Positions 24,501 to 39,500 of a DNA stretch of 64,000 nucleotides are shown piece after piece. The DNA is from Amblyornis subalaris (lineage: Eukaryota > Chordata > Aves > Passeriformes > Ptilonorhynchidae). The first letter of the stretch is position 1, and every line of letters begins with the position of its first letter. The notes under the pieces are model-generated. The model ran no database searches and was not told the DNA's origin. It saw only the letters and a list, made by a program, of their open reading frames with translations. The stretch spans positions 3,833,210 through 3,897,209 of the forward strand of contig JACAXG010000053.1 of assembly GCA_018881555.1 (NCBI GenBank), given 5' to 3'. The translations under genes and the position numbers were made by a program.

Positions 24501-27500
24501 TCCTAATCTCTTCCCATAAGCACAGCCACACACAAAGAGATTACAGATCACTGAGGCAGCAGAGAGGGGTTCAGGATGGGGNACACAGGCAGAGATACAG
24601 GGACAGAGGCAAGCAGAGGGAGGCAGACAGGGAGACATACTGCAGATAAAAATATTTCTCCTCTCTGACCACAAGCTTTTACTAGGCCTTAGAAGATAGC
24701 TATGCTCTTCACCCTTCAAGAACACCAGTAAAAAAACCCATGAAAACTATTCCCAACAGGCAAATAATGATCAAATTTTAAAATAACATCATGTGTTTTT
24801 CTCCTCTTCTGCTTTCTTCAAAACATATGATCACTATCAACAACATTCAAAGTAAGTTAATTTATTCTCTAATGTTTTGGCTGTTTTCTCTACTCATACT
24901 TTAAACACTTCACAAAACATTCTGTAAGATTTCAGTCTGTTCAATATTTTTCAATAAACATTACCTAATTACTTATATAAGTTTTCCTCATTTTCAACAA
25001 GAAAACTGAAACTATTAAATGGTTTTACAAGTTTCATTGCAGTATCCCCATGCAATTAATGAGGAAAAATTCTATCTTGATGATCACATTCCTGTTATGA
25101 CCCTGAAAACATTGATAATACTTATGGACATAAAATAATTTCAGAGGTAGAGTGTTGACTGCTTACTGCTTCTCCAGATAATTTTTTTATCAGAGCAGTG
25201 AAGTGCGAAGTANGGGTATATGGTAAGAAGACAATTGTCTGCTGTTGCAGCAATCTGAATTGAGAACCTGTGGAAAACAAAATACAAAAGTTACCATCTT
25301 CTACTTAGCAAGATATTTCAGCACAAGAACAAAAGAGAGAATGGAGGTGTCAGACAACTCCATCATTCTCCTCTAGTAGTTCAACGGATTTTACACCAGT
25401 GGGACCGCGCTTATCAAAGTGCTGAAGTTTAGTACAGTATTTCCACTTCTTAGTTCTCCTATGAGCATGGGTGTATCATCAGTCTGAAAGAGTTAGCAGA
25501 GATTTCATGAAATAAATTAACTCTGTATTTCTAAAAAGAAAAATAATAACTACTAAAATTACAGCTGACATTTATAAGAAGATGACTGCTAACTTGCTAA
25601 ACATGTCCTATATCTATTGACATGGGAAGTTTTCTTGAAAAGCAGCTTCTATTCTGATGTAANATTTATTCTGTAAGACTTTACAAAAATGTCAAAATAA
25701 ATATTTAAAAATAAATAGATTCAATTTTAAAACAGTAAGATATTGACTGCAATTGCTGGAATATAATAGAAATTGATGTCTATGCTCCAATGTTCACTAG
25801 AGTGTCTGTACTACCTGCAGCAGCTTTATTGATGTGCAGCAATCCACCTTTTAACCCTCTTTTCATATGTCACCTCAATCTCTCAGAGTGTACTCAACAA
25901 GCAAATTATTGCCATCAATGCAACCCTGTGAGCCATCTGTATTTATGTTCTTAGCTCATTGCAACTGACAGGTAATTAAACTGAGCTTAGTCCTATGTTC
26001 TTAAATAGCTGAGTTTGTACTCCACATTTACTTATTAACTAAGATTAATATTAATTAATTGTTTTGACTAAACTGTCAAAAATAAAAAGAAAAATGTATT
26101 TTAATAACAACATGCTGATATCCATCTTGCTTTAATATACTGATAATTAGGCATATTGAAAAGACACCTTGCACAGAATAAATGAACATATTTTCTATTT
26201 TTTTAAACAACATATTGAAACAACATATTGAAAGAAAAATTTCTATTTATTGTAAATTTAAATTAATATTAAGATATCACAAGACCTTTCAGATTAACCT
26301 ACGACATAATTAGATTTTACTGCTTTTTTATGGAATAACATAATCAAGGAAAACAGAAATGTTTTCGAAGTACCAGAAAGTAGTTTTCTTTCCTCTTTCA
26401 TACTTCCCTCTCCAAACACAACATTCTTAGATATTGCTTTGAAGGCAACCTTAGTAAACAGAGGAAGGTTCCAACAAAATCCATAGCCATCTTTCTCACC
26501 NGTAAATATTCACATTGGGATTCCAATTTGATAGCTAACAGTTATTTAAGTAAATAATCCAGCTCTGCAATGCTTTGCTTTGCTCTTGGGAAATGTCAGT
26601 CCTACTGGAACTCGGCTGGAGGCAAGGCAAGGGCTCTGGCCACTTGCACCTTGCAGCACAATATTTCTTTTAGCAAACTTCATTCTTTCTGCTTTTATTC
26701 AGAAAAAAAATCTCACCCGCAGGGCATCAGCAGGACAGATGGCTGTGAGAGGCACAGCTTCATCTATCTATATGCACCAAATGTACATTTGTACATGCTA
26801 AAACAGGTGTCAACAACTGATTCTGCAGCTGATAATGATCACAAGGATTTGATTTCCACGATCCATTGGGTTTGCCATGGCTGCAGTGAGCACACAATGG
26901 TTGGGGTCAGGACTGAAGGATGAAGAGGGACTGAAGAACCTGCCATATATGGGGAGAGACTGAGAGGTGTGAATGTTNAGCTGGGAGGAAAGAAGGCTCA
27001 GGGGGCTCTTGTCTATGTGCAAAAATACCTGGTGGGAGGGAGTAATGAAAGGGGAACCAAACTCTTCTCAGGGATCCCCAGTGAGACCACAAAAGGCAAA
27101 GGGTAGAAATTGAAATACAGGAAATTCTGTCTAGTCATAAGATTAAAAAAAACACCAACCAAAAATGAAACTATGAGAGTGGCTAAACACTGGACAAGTC
27201 TGCTCTGAGAAGGTTATGGAGTCTCCATCCTTGAAGATATTAAAGAAACAACTGGACAATAGAGTTGATTGTTTGAAGAGGCCACTAGATGATCCTTGGA
27301 AGGTCTTTCCAACCCCTGGCATTCTGTGATAATAAATATCAACTCACTTACTGGCCACCTGTCCACTTATCTTCATTAAGTATTTTAATACAGCATTTTC
27401 CAAGGAGTGCTATTCGAAAGAAAAATTCAGGAATGAGTCCATAACTAAAAAATTCATCTGAGTTTCAAATGATGCCACTCCATTCACAAGGACACATGGC

Positions 27501-30500
27501 AGAAAAGCAAAGGTGCTAGCAGCTAAGTATTTATCATGTATCTTTCAGGCACTGAGATAGAGGGCACCAGACAGAAAAGCATGCACATTTGCATACAGAT
27601 ATGGAAGATAGATTACAAAGACATGTACATTCTGCATGTGCTTAAAATCATCTTGTACCTTTACTTACATCATTAATGAATTGATGTTATAAAACTGGAA
27701 GTCTNGTTAAACATATTTATTTTGTATTTGCAGCAGAGTTTGACTAAATGATAGAAAAGCCTATATTATTCTACAGGAATGAAAGGTACCTGTATTGCTA
27801 GCAAATGTGAAGTCACTAAATGTGTTAAATTATTCAGTGTATTTGGGTTTTATAATGCTTACCAAAGCAAGTGAAAAAATTTGTTATCTACATGAACCAT
27901 CACTGCCACTGCTACTCTAGTGTTTATTCCCTAATGCATGTTTCCAATAAACACAAAACAGGAGAACGGCCATTAAATATATTGTGTTTACCAACATCTG
28001 AAACCTGCTGATCAACATAAGTAAAGCTCCAACTGTGATGACAAAAAAGTATCATTCAAGACGCTAAAAGAAAGTTTATATAAGAAGTTCTTTCACTTCT
28101 CTTAAAGTAACTGATTTTTTTTTCACTAATTTGTTTGGTTTAATGTTTGTGGAAAGACAAAAGAACCTGAATCAAAATATATTTGTCCACTTTAATTTGC
28201 TCTATAGCATTTCAGATGTTTCCTAATTACAAACAAGTGATTTCTTTTGTATCAGTGTCCCCCAAATGTTCTAAAAACGTAGGCATAGTTAAACAGCCCT
28301 TCTTCAGCAGTATTCATTAAGAGATGCAGAATACCACTAAATTGCTAATGAGAAAGAATCCAAATCCATTAGNATCTAACTGACAAATTCCTATTGCAAC
28401 ATTGTTTGGGTAAATTAAAAAAAAAATATTTAAGGGAAGCTCACACTGCCAGTTCAGGAAACAAAACAAATTGCTTGCAGAATTGGTTAGTGACAAAAGA
28501 AAATCTGATGTAAGAGTGTGGCGTTTTACAGACGTTTAAGAATAAAGAATAAGGTAGATACAGGGAAGTTGCAATTTAAAAATCAATAAAGAACTGCCCT
28601 CCTCCCTCCCCTTCAAAGATCCCAGAACAGATCCAGAGATGATGGAACTGGGAGGCAGAGGAAAAGTTGACCCATTCCAGCTCTGCCCTTACTACTCACA
28701 AATAAGCAGTTCCCCAACACTGAAGAGTCCTTATCCTTTGTAGCAGGAGCTCAGGCTTCCACAGCAACCAACATAACACAATAATGAATAGTGACTGACA
28801 CGTAATTTCACACTATATGGAAGACTTACAGCTGGGAAAGCATCCACATTTTTTTCCAGTAGCAGCAGTGACGTTAGCACTTAATTCCTGAATAACAGAC
28901 GCTTCAGCTGTCAGGGACCATCACAATGGCAGAAAGCCACAAGCACAGAAAAGAACAGGAATGATTAATGGGTTTGGACCATCCTGGTTTTCAAAAGCAC
29001 TCCCAACTAGCTGAGGTAAAATGCCAATATATTCTTAGGTCAGATAAGTGCTGCAGAGCAGCATGCAAATATCAAGAACTCCAATGTTTTCTAGCTCCCT
29101 GCTTTCTCAGAATGTAAATGATATTGAAAGAAATTGACAGATCCTATTCTCCCAGGCATGCCAGCAGAATACATGGATTTGACATTTGCCAGCAGTGCCT
29201 ATTAAAGAGCTGCATGGTTTGGGCATGTTTCCCAAGAGCAAAGGGAATGTTTCTCCCTGTGAGACACCGAGATCTGATGGACTATCAAAACAACTGGAAC
29301 CAATCCACCGTTGGGTTAGTGACGGTGTCTCAGTTCTATCATATTGTTATTAGAGGCTAAATTCCCTGAAAATCTTTTTTCCTGAAGTTCCAGCCATGAA
29401 TAACGTGAATAAATTCAGAAATTTCATGAGTTTCCACAGCTTCCCAGTGGGAGAGGGGAAGGAAATGGAGAACTGTAGAACATGGGAGCAAAGGACCTCA
29501 GCACACTTGGGTCAGCAATGACACAGCAATTTAGCTACACCACATGTGGGGATTTTGGTATATTTTGCTACCCAGAGCACCATTTTCTTTGATTTTATGA
29601 CACAACAGGTACCTGTTGTTTACTACTTATTTTTAGAAATAGTAAGTTAAAAATCATTTCAATCAAGATGGCAGAAAACTTTCATTTCTGCTAAATTCTT
29701 TGCATAATCATGAACTTAAAGTATATAATAATAATAATCAGAGAACAAATATATAAACATGCCATATTCACAGAGGGGTTTTTTTGTGAAACATATGTCA
29801 CAGCTAAATATTTCTTCCCCTTTATTAAATACTTCCTCAAGACAGTCTTAGATTTTATATTATCTTTTACTTCTGAATTCCTATCAGTCCTATGCAAGGA
29901 AGAGTCATTTTTTCTGCTTTGAAATCAAAAGAGCAAAAAGAAAACATAAAGATCTAAAATATTATTAGAAATTAACTGCAAATTCTCATTTAAAACAGTC
30001 ATTAAAAAAATTAATGTACTTTTGTATATTTCATTTAATGGAATCTGTGCACACAGTAAATTAGAGCATAAATAACAACCATATATCTCTTCAGTTTTCT
30101 TTTACAGCTACACTTAATATTGCTTTGTTATAAAAAAAAGATTGCCTGTCATCTTTCAAATGTTTTCTGTAAAGCAGCCAAATTCAACATTATCTATTCT
30201 CTAGCCAATGTTCACTCTGTTTTAAAGCAGAAAAGTCATTATTATTTAGAACTGAGCATGTGCTATGTGAATCAATCCTACTGACATTTTAGACCTGAAT
30301 TCAGAAAAGCAAAATACTGCAGAGCCTAAGTAACTTGTATTGGGTTTGTATGGCCAGGTTTTNCTAGCAGGGGGGTACAGGGGTAGCTTTGAGAAGCTGT
30401 TGGAAGCTTTCTCCATGTCCATCAGAGCCAGCTTCAAGATAGATGTGCCACTGGCCAAGGCTGGGCCAACTAGAAATGGTGGTAACACCTCCATGATAAT

Positions 30501-33500
30501 ATATTTAAGATGAAAAAACAAGTTATTGTGCAGATGTAATTGCAGCCAGAGAAGAGAAGGGTGAGGACATGTGAGATGAACAACTCTGCAGACACCCAGG
30601 TCAGTGAAGAAGGAGGTGCAGGAGCTGCTCCANGTGCTGGAGCTGAGATTCCCCTGCAGCCTGTGGTGCAGACCATTGCGAAGCAGCTGTGCCCCTGCAG
30701 CCCATGGAGGCCCATGGGGATGCAGAGATCCACCTGCAGCCCGTGGAGGAGCCCACACAGGAGCAGGTGGAGGCTGAGAGGAGGCTGTGATCCTGTGGCA
30801 CGCCCGTGCTGGAACAGGCTCCCGGCAGGGACCTGCAGACCCATGGAGAGAGGAGCCAACACTGGAGCAGATTTCCTGGTAGGACTTGTGACCCCATGGG
30901 GTCACAGTGGTGCAGAGGAAGGACTCCCCTCCCTGAGCAGTGCCAGAGACAACATGTGATGAACTGACCATACTCCCATTCCTGTCTTCCTGCAGCACTG
31001 AAGAGAGGGAGGTAGAGCTGGAAGGAGGGAGGGGTGAGGGGAAGGTGTTTTTAAGGTTCTATTTTAGTTCCCATTATCCTGCTTTGATTTCGTTGGTAAT
31101 AAATTTAATTAATATCTCTAATTTGAGTCCGTTTTGCCTGTGATGGTATTTGGTCAGTGACCTCTCTCTATTCTTATCTTAACTCATGAACCTTTTATTA
31201 TATTTTCTCTCCCCTGTCCAGCTGCAGAGGGGAGTGACGGAGAGGCGTTGGTGGGAGCCTGACATCCAGCCAGGGTCAACCCACTACGGAGTATTCACCT
31301 CCTCAATACTCCTGCTTTGAAATATGCTTAGAATTAGTTTTGTTTAGAAGTTAAGGCTTTTCTAAGCAGTTGTAGAATATGATATTTTACCAACCTATGA
31401 AAATTTTAACTTGCTTATTTTAATAAGGACATCCCAGAACACAGAATATGAGTTGAAGTTCAAAAGTTTAGCTCCAATCATTTTGAAGTACTTATTATCA
31501 CTTTGAAAATGGAAATATAATGAGAGAATACCTCACAAATTAATACATCATCAGGAACCAATACTGTGAGATTTCATGGTCTATTAAACAGTCCAGGAAC
31601 TTACTCAAGACCAGTTAGATTTTATAGGTGTTATAAAAGGTTATAGGTCTCATTGTTTTATTACTGAAGATCAAGAAGACCCTGAAATCTTGTCTTTCTG
31701 AAAGACTCAATTTAACAAAACAGTTTAAATTCATTAGTTACACAGTTTGAAACAAATTGCTCAAATGCTTAGATAATTAGATGAATCAGGTTTGAAGTTT
31801 GAACGTGCTGCACGGGGCTCCCATGGGGCTGGCAGGAAGGAGGGGAAGATATGCAGAGAACAAGAAACTGCAGTTACATATTACTGCAGAGTGCAGTATC
31901 AAAGCACATAATAATACTAATAGCAGTAACAATACCAGATAAATTCATCCAAGTCTGGATAAATTATCATGGACTTTATAAAAATAATAAAGAAATGCTC
32001 AGGAGTAGAGAACTGAGTGCTTACTCGGAATTTTCCAACGGAAGAAAAGAAGTTTTTCTGGTTATGATAAAAATAATTTCTTCTGAAAGCCAATATGAAT
32101 AATATCATCACAATGACCAATGACACACACACATAACTCCTTTATTTTGGATGCTGTGCTGTTTCATGCAGTTTTGCCCAGGTTTTGTATCACCTGCTCC
32201 TACAGCCCATGCACACACTCTGCCTGTCAGGAAATCCCATATACATTAGCAAACTGCTGCTATGAGTTCTGTCCTTTAACAAATACTTTACTACATTTTA
32301 AAACATAGCAGCAATTTTAAGATGATTTGACATTCCAGAGCATGAATTTTTTCACCCTCACGAGCAGGAATGGCTTTTAAGGTTACTTAGATGACTTTTA
32401 TTTGCTATATTTTTTTTAAAAATACATTGCGTTTGCCTTTAAATTGAGGATCATATTCTTTATTTCCTTTTAATGGCAAATATAGAAAAAAGTTCATTAC
32501 ACAAGAGAAATTTTTATTTCTCTATAGCAGGGTTTGAGAAGCTGCTAGTGCATCATATAAAAAGTTATTAAAACTAAATATTGTGCCTGCTCAGAAGCTA
32601 CATTTCAGACTTCATCATAAGCTTAAATTATCATTTTCTCATAATTACAGCAAGCTTTAACACACATTTATGAATCACACTCTACACAACAATTAAAACT
32701 TAGAATTAAATAAAACTAATAAGAAATAGATTCTTGACTGACAATCGATACAGAAAAATATAAAATACTAATCCAATGTGAGCAGCAATAACTTAAAGGT
32801 CCATAACCCTTGCATCAAGATAATATAAGATTTAGTTCTATGTTAAAAAAAAAAAACATTCAAAGCTGCAGGGTGGAATTATTTAACCCTCAAAATAGCT
32901 GCTTTACTGAAAATAGCAAGTACAGGAATGACTTTTAACCACAACAGTGCCTATCTTTCTCCTTCTTGCATGAACCCTCTCATCCCATTCCAGGAAGAGA
33001 TGAACAAGAGATGAGTTACCAGAAGATAGGAATGAGATCTTGAAACAAGACCATAAGATGGACACTTAGATGAATTTTACCTTAGAGATCAAAGCTGAAA
33101 TTTTTAGCTTTGAATTGTAATTCAGTTGAAAAAGGAAATAAATTTCTATCTTCCATTTTCATTTCTTTCAGAAGGATTCTTGTGTTCCTTTACCCTGAGT
33201 TCTGTACCCAACTTTGTCAGTCTGGAACTCTCCCCCAGCTGAATTTGAATTGCACACATTACCTGCGTTTGTCTTCATCGATGAAGACCATATCCCCTAA
33301 ATATGACATTGGCTCAGATGATCTGAAGCTGACACGGCAAATGAATTCACGACTTCTGCCATCTGATGAAAGAACAATATCATGACCCTCTGGGAACTGC
33401 ACAGAAAAAGGGCAAGTCTTGGCACCATCTGCAAGTACAAGCTCAGGAAGTTTCACTCGAAGTCGTGATGGCCTGTGTTAAAAATAAATAGTAGGTGTTT

Positions 33501-36500
33501 GTGGTCACAGGATTGCAGTAATAAAGTTGATTCACAGATTAACACATTCACAAAACTCTTTCACAGTTAGATACATGAGAAAAACTTTNGTTCTAAAGTG
33601 CAAATCAAATGAAAATAATTTAAAAAATAAAATTCCTTCACCATTTAGATCCTAGTTTGTTTTCTTTGTAGGTACCTGAACATTTTATACTGACCCACAA
33701 TATCTCAACATCCAAACNAAGAGCAATTTCTACTAACTGTACTACAAAAGGCGTAAATAGGTTTCCAAAACTTAAAACCTTCATTAATATTCATTAAACT
33801 GCATTATTGCAAAAGTAAGTTAAATCAAGTTTTAAAATAGAAATATTAAGGAGAAATNCGTGAAGACACTTAAGATGCTTTCCCCAAGTTATGTGGTTAC
33901 AGTTTTCAGCTCTGAAATAAGAACAGTCGTCGGTCCAGGCCCAAANAGAATCCTTTCAGTTCCAACCACTGAGTTACTGACAACAGACAAATCACTTGAT
34001 AGATCAGCACTACTCAGACCAAATAAGACAATGATAATTTGAAGGTAAAGTTAATTTCATTAATTTACAACAGGAAAGCTTTGCCCTAATTCTTCTGGTA
34101 TTCAAAGGATAACTACATAAGCATAGCGAACAAATATTACTGCTCTTTACCAATTACAAATGGAAAAGTTGTGTCTTAAAAATTAGAATAGTTGTGATGC
34201 TGGGTTATACTACATAANAGAAGATTACAAAAAGCCTCTCATTTAAATTCAAGGAACAGGATAAATGGGTGATCCACAGAAAATTAAAAATACATGGATT
34301 TTTTTATTGTAACAAATGGCAGGATTAAAACATTGATGCTGCCCTTTTCAGTACTAAAACCTTGCTCAAGAAGAAAGAAAAGGCAAAAAAAAAAAAAAGA
34401 AAATAAAACACCACCAAAAGTAAGAACCCCACCAACTGTTCAAGCAGCTAGCTCTCAAACCAGGGCCTTATCACCTATGGAGTAGAGAAAATAAAATATC
34501 AGAAAGATTTTAATCTTATCACAATGTGAAAAAAGAAATCAGACTANGATCTTAGTATCCAGCTAAACTAAAAAAAACAAAAACATAGTAGGTCTCTGCA
34601 TGTAGTTTTTGTGCTATCCATAGTAATTTTATATTTCTAATATAAATTCATAGAGTGAAGATATCAGAAGACAGACACTTCATGAAGCAGGAATGTTTGA
34701 GGACAAAACATGGGCTTGTTGAATGTACAATATTAATTACATTAATTTTCTCTTAAATATGCGAATTCTTCTGCTGAGCAGAAAATTAATATTAACCTTC
34801 ACAAACAAAAATTAATTCACTTTTTCAGAAGTGAACAGAACCAAGAATTACTCAGGATATCTGTAATACTTTGAGATTTTTACCTTATATAATCCTGTGG
34901 AATGATAGTGAAGACTCCTTCAGTTTCCACATCCAGAGGAACTGGCATCAGCATTAAAAAGGGTGGATGAAAATCTATTTTTGGTAACTTCACAGTGCCA
35001 GACAATGTTACTTTGTATTGTGACGACTTATCATCTAGACACAGGTATATTTCAGATGTATATGTCCCAGGACCAGCTGTTCAAAAGGTTTTTAAAAAGA
35101 AAAAATTGTATTACCATAAATACATGCAACTAAAAGAGTTACAGNAAGTGGGTTTGGGTTGAGTTTTTTGGTCTTTAAAAAAAAAAATTTCACTGCTGCT
35201 TCTTTTTCAAAATGTAGTTCAACAGAAAATATTGTATCAGAAGAATATTTATTAAGAAAGCTTAGAACACTTGCCTGTAACAAACCAGAAATTCACATGT
35301 TTTTTGCCTTGTCATAAATTTTTCAGTCTGAGTTCTTAATTTATTGCATTAAATTTCATTATANATAATATCAATATATATAGCATCAATAGATTATCAA
35401 TAATATCAATATATATTATCAATACATTCCATTTTATATAATACCAATACAACAGAAGAATTTTAAGAATTGCAGTCAAGCTATGAAGTACACTAACTGG
35501 CACAGAGAATGCTTATTTTATAAAGGAATAACTACTGGAAGCATCTGACTGCCAAAACAAGGAAAAGTTGNTGCCTTTTAAGAGGGCAATTTAAAGATGC
35601 TCTTCAAAGATGGCTCCAAAACCTACAGTGTGGCCAAGCAGCCTCACACAAGCCAGAAAGAGGTTCCACCCTCCACTAAGAGCCTCTCCCATTTCAGAGA
35701 ATAATCATTTAGGCTGGAAAAGATCTTTAAGATCATCAAGTCCAACTGCAAGCATAACATTGCCAAGTCCACCAAGAAAAATTGATGGAATGATCAAATA
35801 TCCTTCTCCAGGTGTTCTCTACAGTGCGTCTGGACACGACAACAGTGAAAATGTCCCTGTGTTCTGTCCCTTTCCCTTTGATTCACCTCGATCAGATCAG
35901 TATGGAAACATCCTTGCCTAATAAAGAAGAGGAGAAGATAGCCAAAAAAAATTTTGTACTTTATGTGTCTGTATGAGCACATACGTGTCACTACAAACAA
36001 AAGACACATGACAAGCTCTTCTGAGATTATCTCAGATCAGTACTTTTACAGCCTGGGAAAGAGCTGTCACTGTTTACATACCAAAAGAAAACCTAATGTT
36101 TTCAAAGTACTTTGTCTCAATACCTTTTCTTAAGAGCTGATTTCTTAATGGAGGTGACAATAGAAGACCTTCACCGAAGCTGCTATGTCACCAGAACACG
36201 ACCCGTGGATCCCTTCGTTTCAGACCAGAAAACAGGAAAGAGGCAAAGTGAAAACCAGATTTAATGGGAAGCTGCTGCAGTGTTTGCAATATCTGACTAA
36301 TTCCTTGTTAAATGGAAATCAGCTTCAGGAGACAAAATAATGCCGAGAAGGCTAAAAAGATTCTGCTTCTAGGTTTTGATACAACAGGAACACATCTTCC
36401 TCTGGCACTTAGCCCTTTTATGAAGGAAATGTGAGAGAGCATCAGAAAAGTCATGGAGATGGATGAAGACCCAAACAGGGTATTTTCCACAAGCTTGTAA

Positions 36501-39500
36501 GAAAGGATGTTCTATACAAATTACTCCCATATATGAGCTAGAGAGTCTCCTAGTCTGCTGCTGTGCTATAACTAAACCATATTTCTGGTGTCCTCTCTTC
36601 ATCCATATTATGACACATGCTGAAGCGAGAGGCCGTAACCAATACCATAGCAATGGAACACAACGAAGGAACAAAAGTTGAGGAGCACATGTCAGTACCA
36701 AACAATGTGCAATTTTCACTAATTCATATTTTAAAATATTCATATTAACCACAGTTTCAAAGTTAGAAAAGAATAGTGTTCTCATACAAACGTTTCATCA
36801 ACTTTATATGCCACAAAATTCCTGAGTCACTCAAANAGCAGAAATGACAGTGCCTGTCCTGCAGCACTGATCATTCTGTGTGAGGCTCCACACGTTTATT
36901 AACATCAAAACTCTGCAGAGTACATAAACCAATAAATTGTTGCTTATGTCACAAACACCAGGATGTTGTGATACTATCATCATTTTAAACAGACAGAAAG
37001 ACAAAAAGGAAAAAAGTTAATCATTCATTAAGATTTCTTCATTAGTTTGGAATGCCTAGGACCAATGTTTTCAGGATATTTGGNGTTAAATAAATTACCT
37101 TGAAATTAATGAGAATTACATCCTGAAGAAAGAGCTGAAGTCATGAATTTCTTCTACTACTCATATCTTTCATGACCACTGTCAAAGCTGGTGCTGCTGT
37201 TACCATTGTGATATACTACCATTAATTTCTAGTCCAGCAGATGTGAAAATTTTCCTTAGGGATATTTGATGGTACTGACAAATTTGTCAATCTAAATCTG
37301 CCAAGGGCTAACAAAATCTGTAGAATTATATGGGATTTTTTGTTCTCCTCCAGAAATATTAACTCTATAATAGCAGGGGGGTTGATCTTTTTAGAGTGTA
37401 TGAGAAGAAAGCAAAATCACCATCTGGTCTTCTCACCCTCTCAAGTTTGTGTTAGATGGTTATGCAGTTCCTACACTTGTCTCCCCAGTAAGAATTTTTA
37501 ATTTAGTTGCCTTTGACCTTATGATAATTCAGGCCTTATTGCATATATGCCCTTCAGCATAAATANGTACCATTGAGTAATCTGCATACACTGAATTAAA
37601 GACTTCAAAGCAGAAAAGACACTAGTAGCTAGAAATTAGAGATAAGTCCTACAAAAAGAAAGGAAAAAAAAATTAAAAATAAAGTAACAATTTCTTCACA
37701 GAAATTGCTAGAGGTCTTAGCTAGTTAATATCTTGCTGTTGCAGGAAAAAAACAACAAAAAAAAACCCCACAAAACAAAACAAAACAAAACCCACACAAC
37801 CAAAGTTGTCATTAGTGCCTATTACATAATCATGACATCTTCCAGGGTCTCTGAACTCCTGGTTACTCACAGCTGCATTTACAACCATTTCTGCAAGAGA
37901 ACCCAGAGCACAAATTCATTCTAACTTCTTTGCTGCAGATAAGCTTTTTCGTATCACAATTAGATATAGTGAAAAAAGTTTTATACTGTTACTGCATTAT
38001 ACTACAAAACAGCGCAAGATCATATTAATGTCTTCAGTTCTTGAAAATCTCTATTTTTAGAATACTTTTTTAACAGGTAGCATAATTTTACCACACAATA
38101 TAAGCTCTTTCATTTAATTAAACACTGCAGCTTACTACAACATTTTGTCCTCTATTATAAATGCTGCAGCATATTTAAACAAATTACTCTAATGCACACT
38201 CAAAGTTCATTTCAAGGTTTGTTCACCCCCACATACTACAACTTCGCAGTACAAATCTATGAAGGTGATTAGCACCCCATATTCATTAACTAGGTCTCCT
38301 GTNTGGGTTTTGATGTATCTAGCGTTCNCTTACAAGAAAGAGTAATGATATTCACTGAAGGTACAGCACAAGTAGGCTGTAAGTCATGGGAAAATACTTA
38401 CAACATTGAATTAAGGGTAATTGATCTTTACAGTTGTTTATGATTTTCTGTAAACAAAAGATATGGGAACACAGCAAAAATACAGATGACTTCAAATTAC
38501 AATAATTTACCAGTCATATTTATGTATATACACATCTGCATTTACACATACAATTTATCCAGTAATTCAAAATATTGGCTTCTATTTTTATGCTGTTCTC
38601 TGCTTCACAGTCTGCAACACACAAGCAACTCCAAGCAACACGTGCAATTAAACACTGCTCTTGCATATTCACAACATTTATGGAAAAATATTTAATGCAG
38701 TCTTCCCAATTTATCATACAGAGTCGTAACAAGAGTCTTATATCTACATTTTTCTTTATTTATAATTATATTAAATTGTTCCCAGTACTTAACTGAGGTT
38801 AGAGATTTTAATACTATGATAAATAATAAAAGCAACAACTTTCTTTAGGACAGGGATGCTCACTTGCTGACTGAGGATCAGATCCAACTGACACAACAAC
38901 TTTTCCTCCTATTGAGAACACTGGGGCCCCAAAAGCAGCTGCACTTAAACTGTCAACACCATAGGCTTCTGTGGGCATCAGCTGCATATGCTGGTGGCTT
39001 TATCAGCTCAAATACAGTGTTACAACCCATGAATCTATGAATCTTGTATATTACTCTCTACCCTAAACACTTTACTGGGAATAAGGTAGAATCCTAATGT
39101 TCCTATTCTGCTATTCCTCTTCTGATGTATGTGCTTGATTACCATATCCCTGCCTGCTCCCAAGTTTTGTTAGAAATCTATTTTACATATTTTTCTTAGG
39201 GACTCATTGCCTGTGCAGTCTACTCCAAAAATACCATAGACAAGTGATTTTATATCTCATTGAGGCAGGAAATTTCTATTCTTATCTAAGTTATGGCAAT
39301 TTAGAAAAAAGTTCACAAGCATTNCAAGTACCCTTGGAAAGCTTTAGTACCTAAGTCAGTCAATCTAAATGCATCTGAAGGAGGAGCACTGAAAATGAAA
39401 CAGCTATCCCAGCCTTTGATGCTCCCATGTGAAAAACCTGATGCTTCATATGTGCAAAACAGACTTTTCAAATAATGCAATTTCAAAAGAAGTGATTCCA

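Larger units (their letters stand above)
23049..25166 (-). other. CFAP47: CFAP47 intron 18
   Basis: It contains an A/G-rich tract (24024-24070) and a short CR1 3' end (24444-24507). The rest shows no recognisable element. Confidence 0.7.
25268..33262 (-). other. CFAP47: CFAP47 intron 17 (8.0 kb) with CR1 and solo LTR
   Basis: It contains a CR1 copy (26905-27332, plus), a 13-base tandem duplication (26206-26231) and the solo LTR (30336-31288, plus, antisense to the gene). The ORFs inside the LTR are by-products of its GC-rich repeats. Otherwise it is AT-rich with no coding signal. Confidence 0.75.

Noticed and set aside
30540..30959. 139-codon plus-strand ORF
   Set aside because: Entirely inside the LTR. 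The repeated Gln/Pro/Val pattern comes from the 40-base nucleotide repeat, not from a protein.
30246..30998. 250-codon minus-strand ORF
   Set aside because: It lies mostly antisense to the solo LTR and is open only because the LTR is GC-rich and repetitive. No domain and no splice context.
33110..33385. 91-codon plus-strand ORF
   Set aside because: It overlaps CFAP47 exon 17 on the opposite strand; a shadow of that coding sequence.
36369..36785. 138-codon minus-strand ORF in intron 15
   Set aside because: No recognisable motif, no fitting splice sites, and exons 15 and 16 already join in frame without it. Probably chance.
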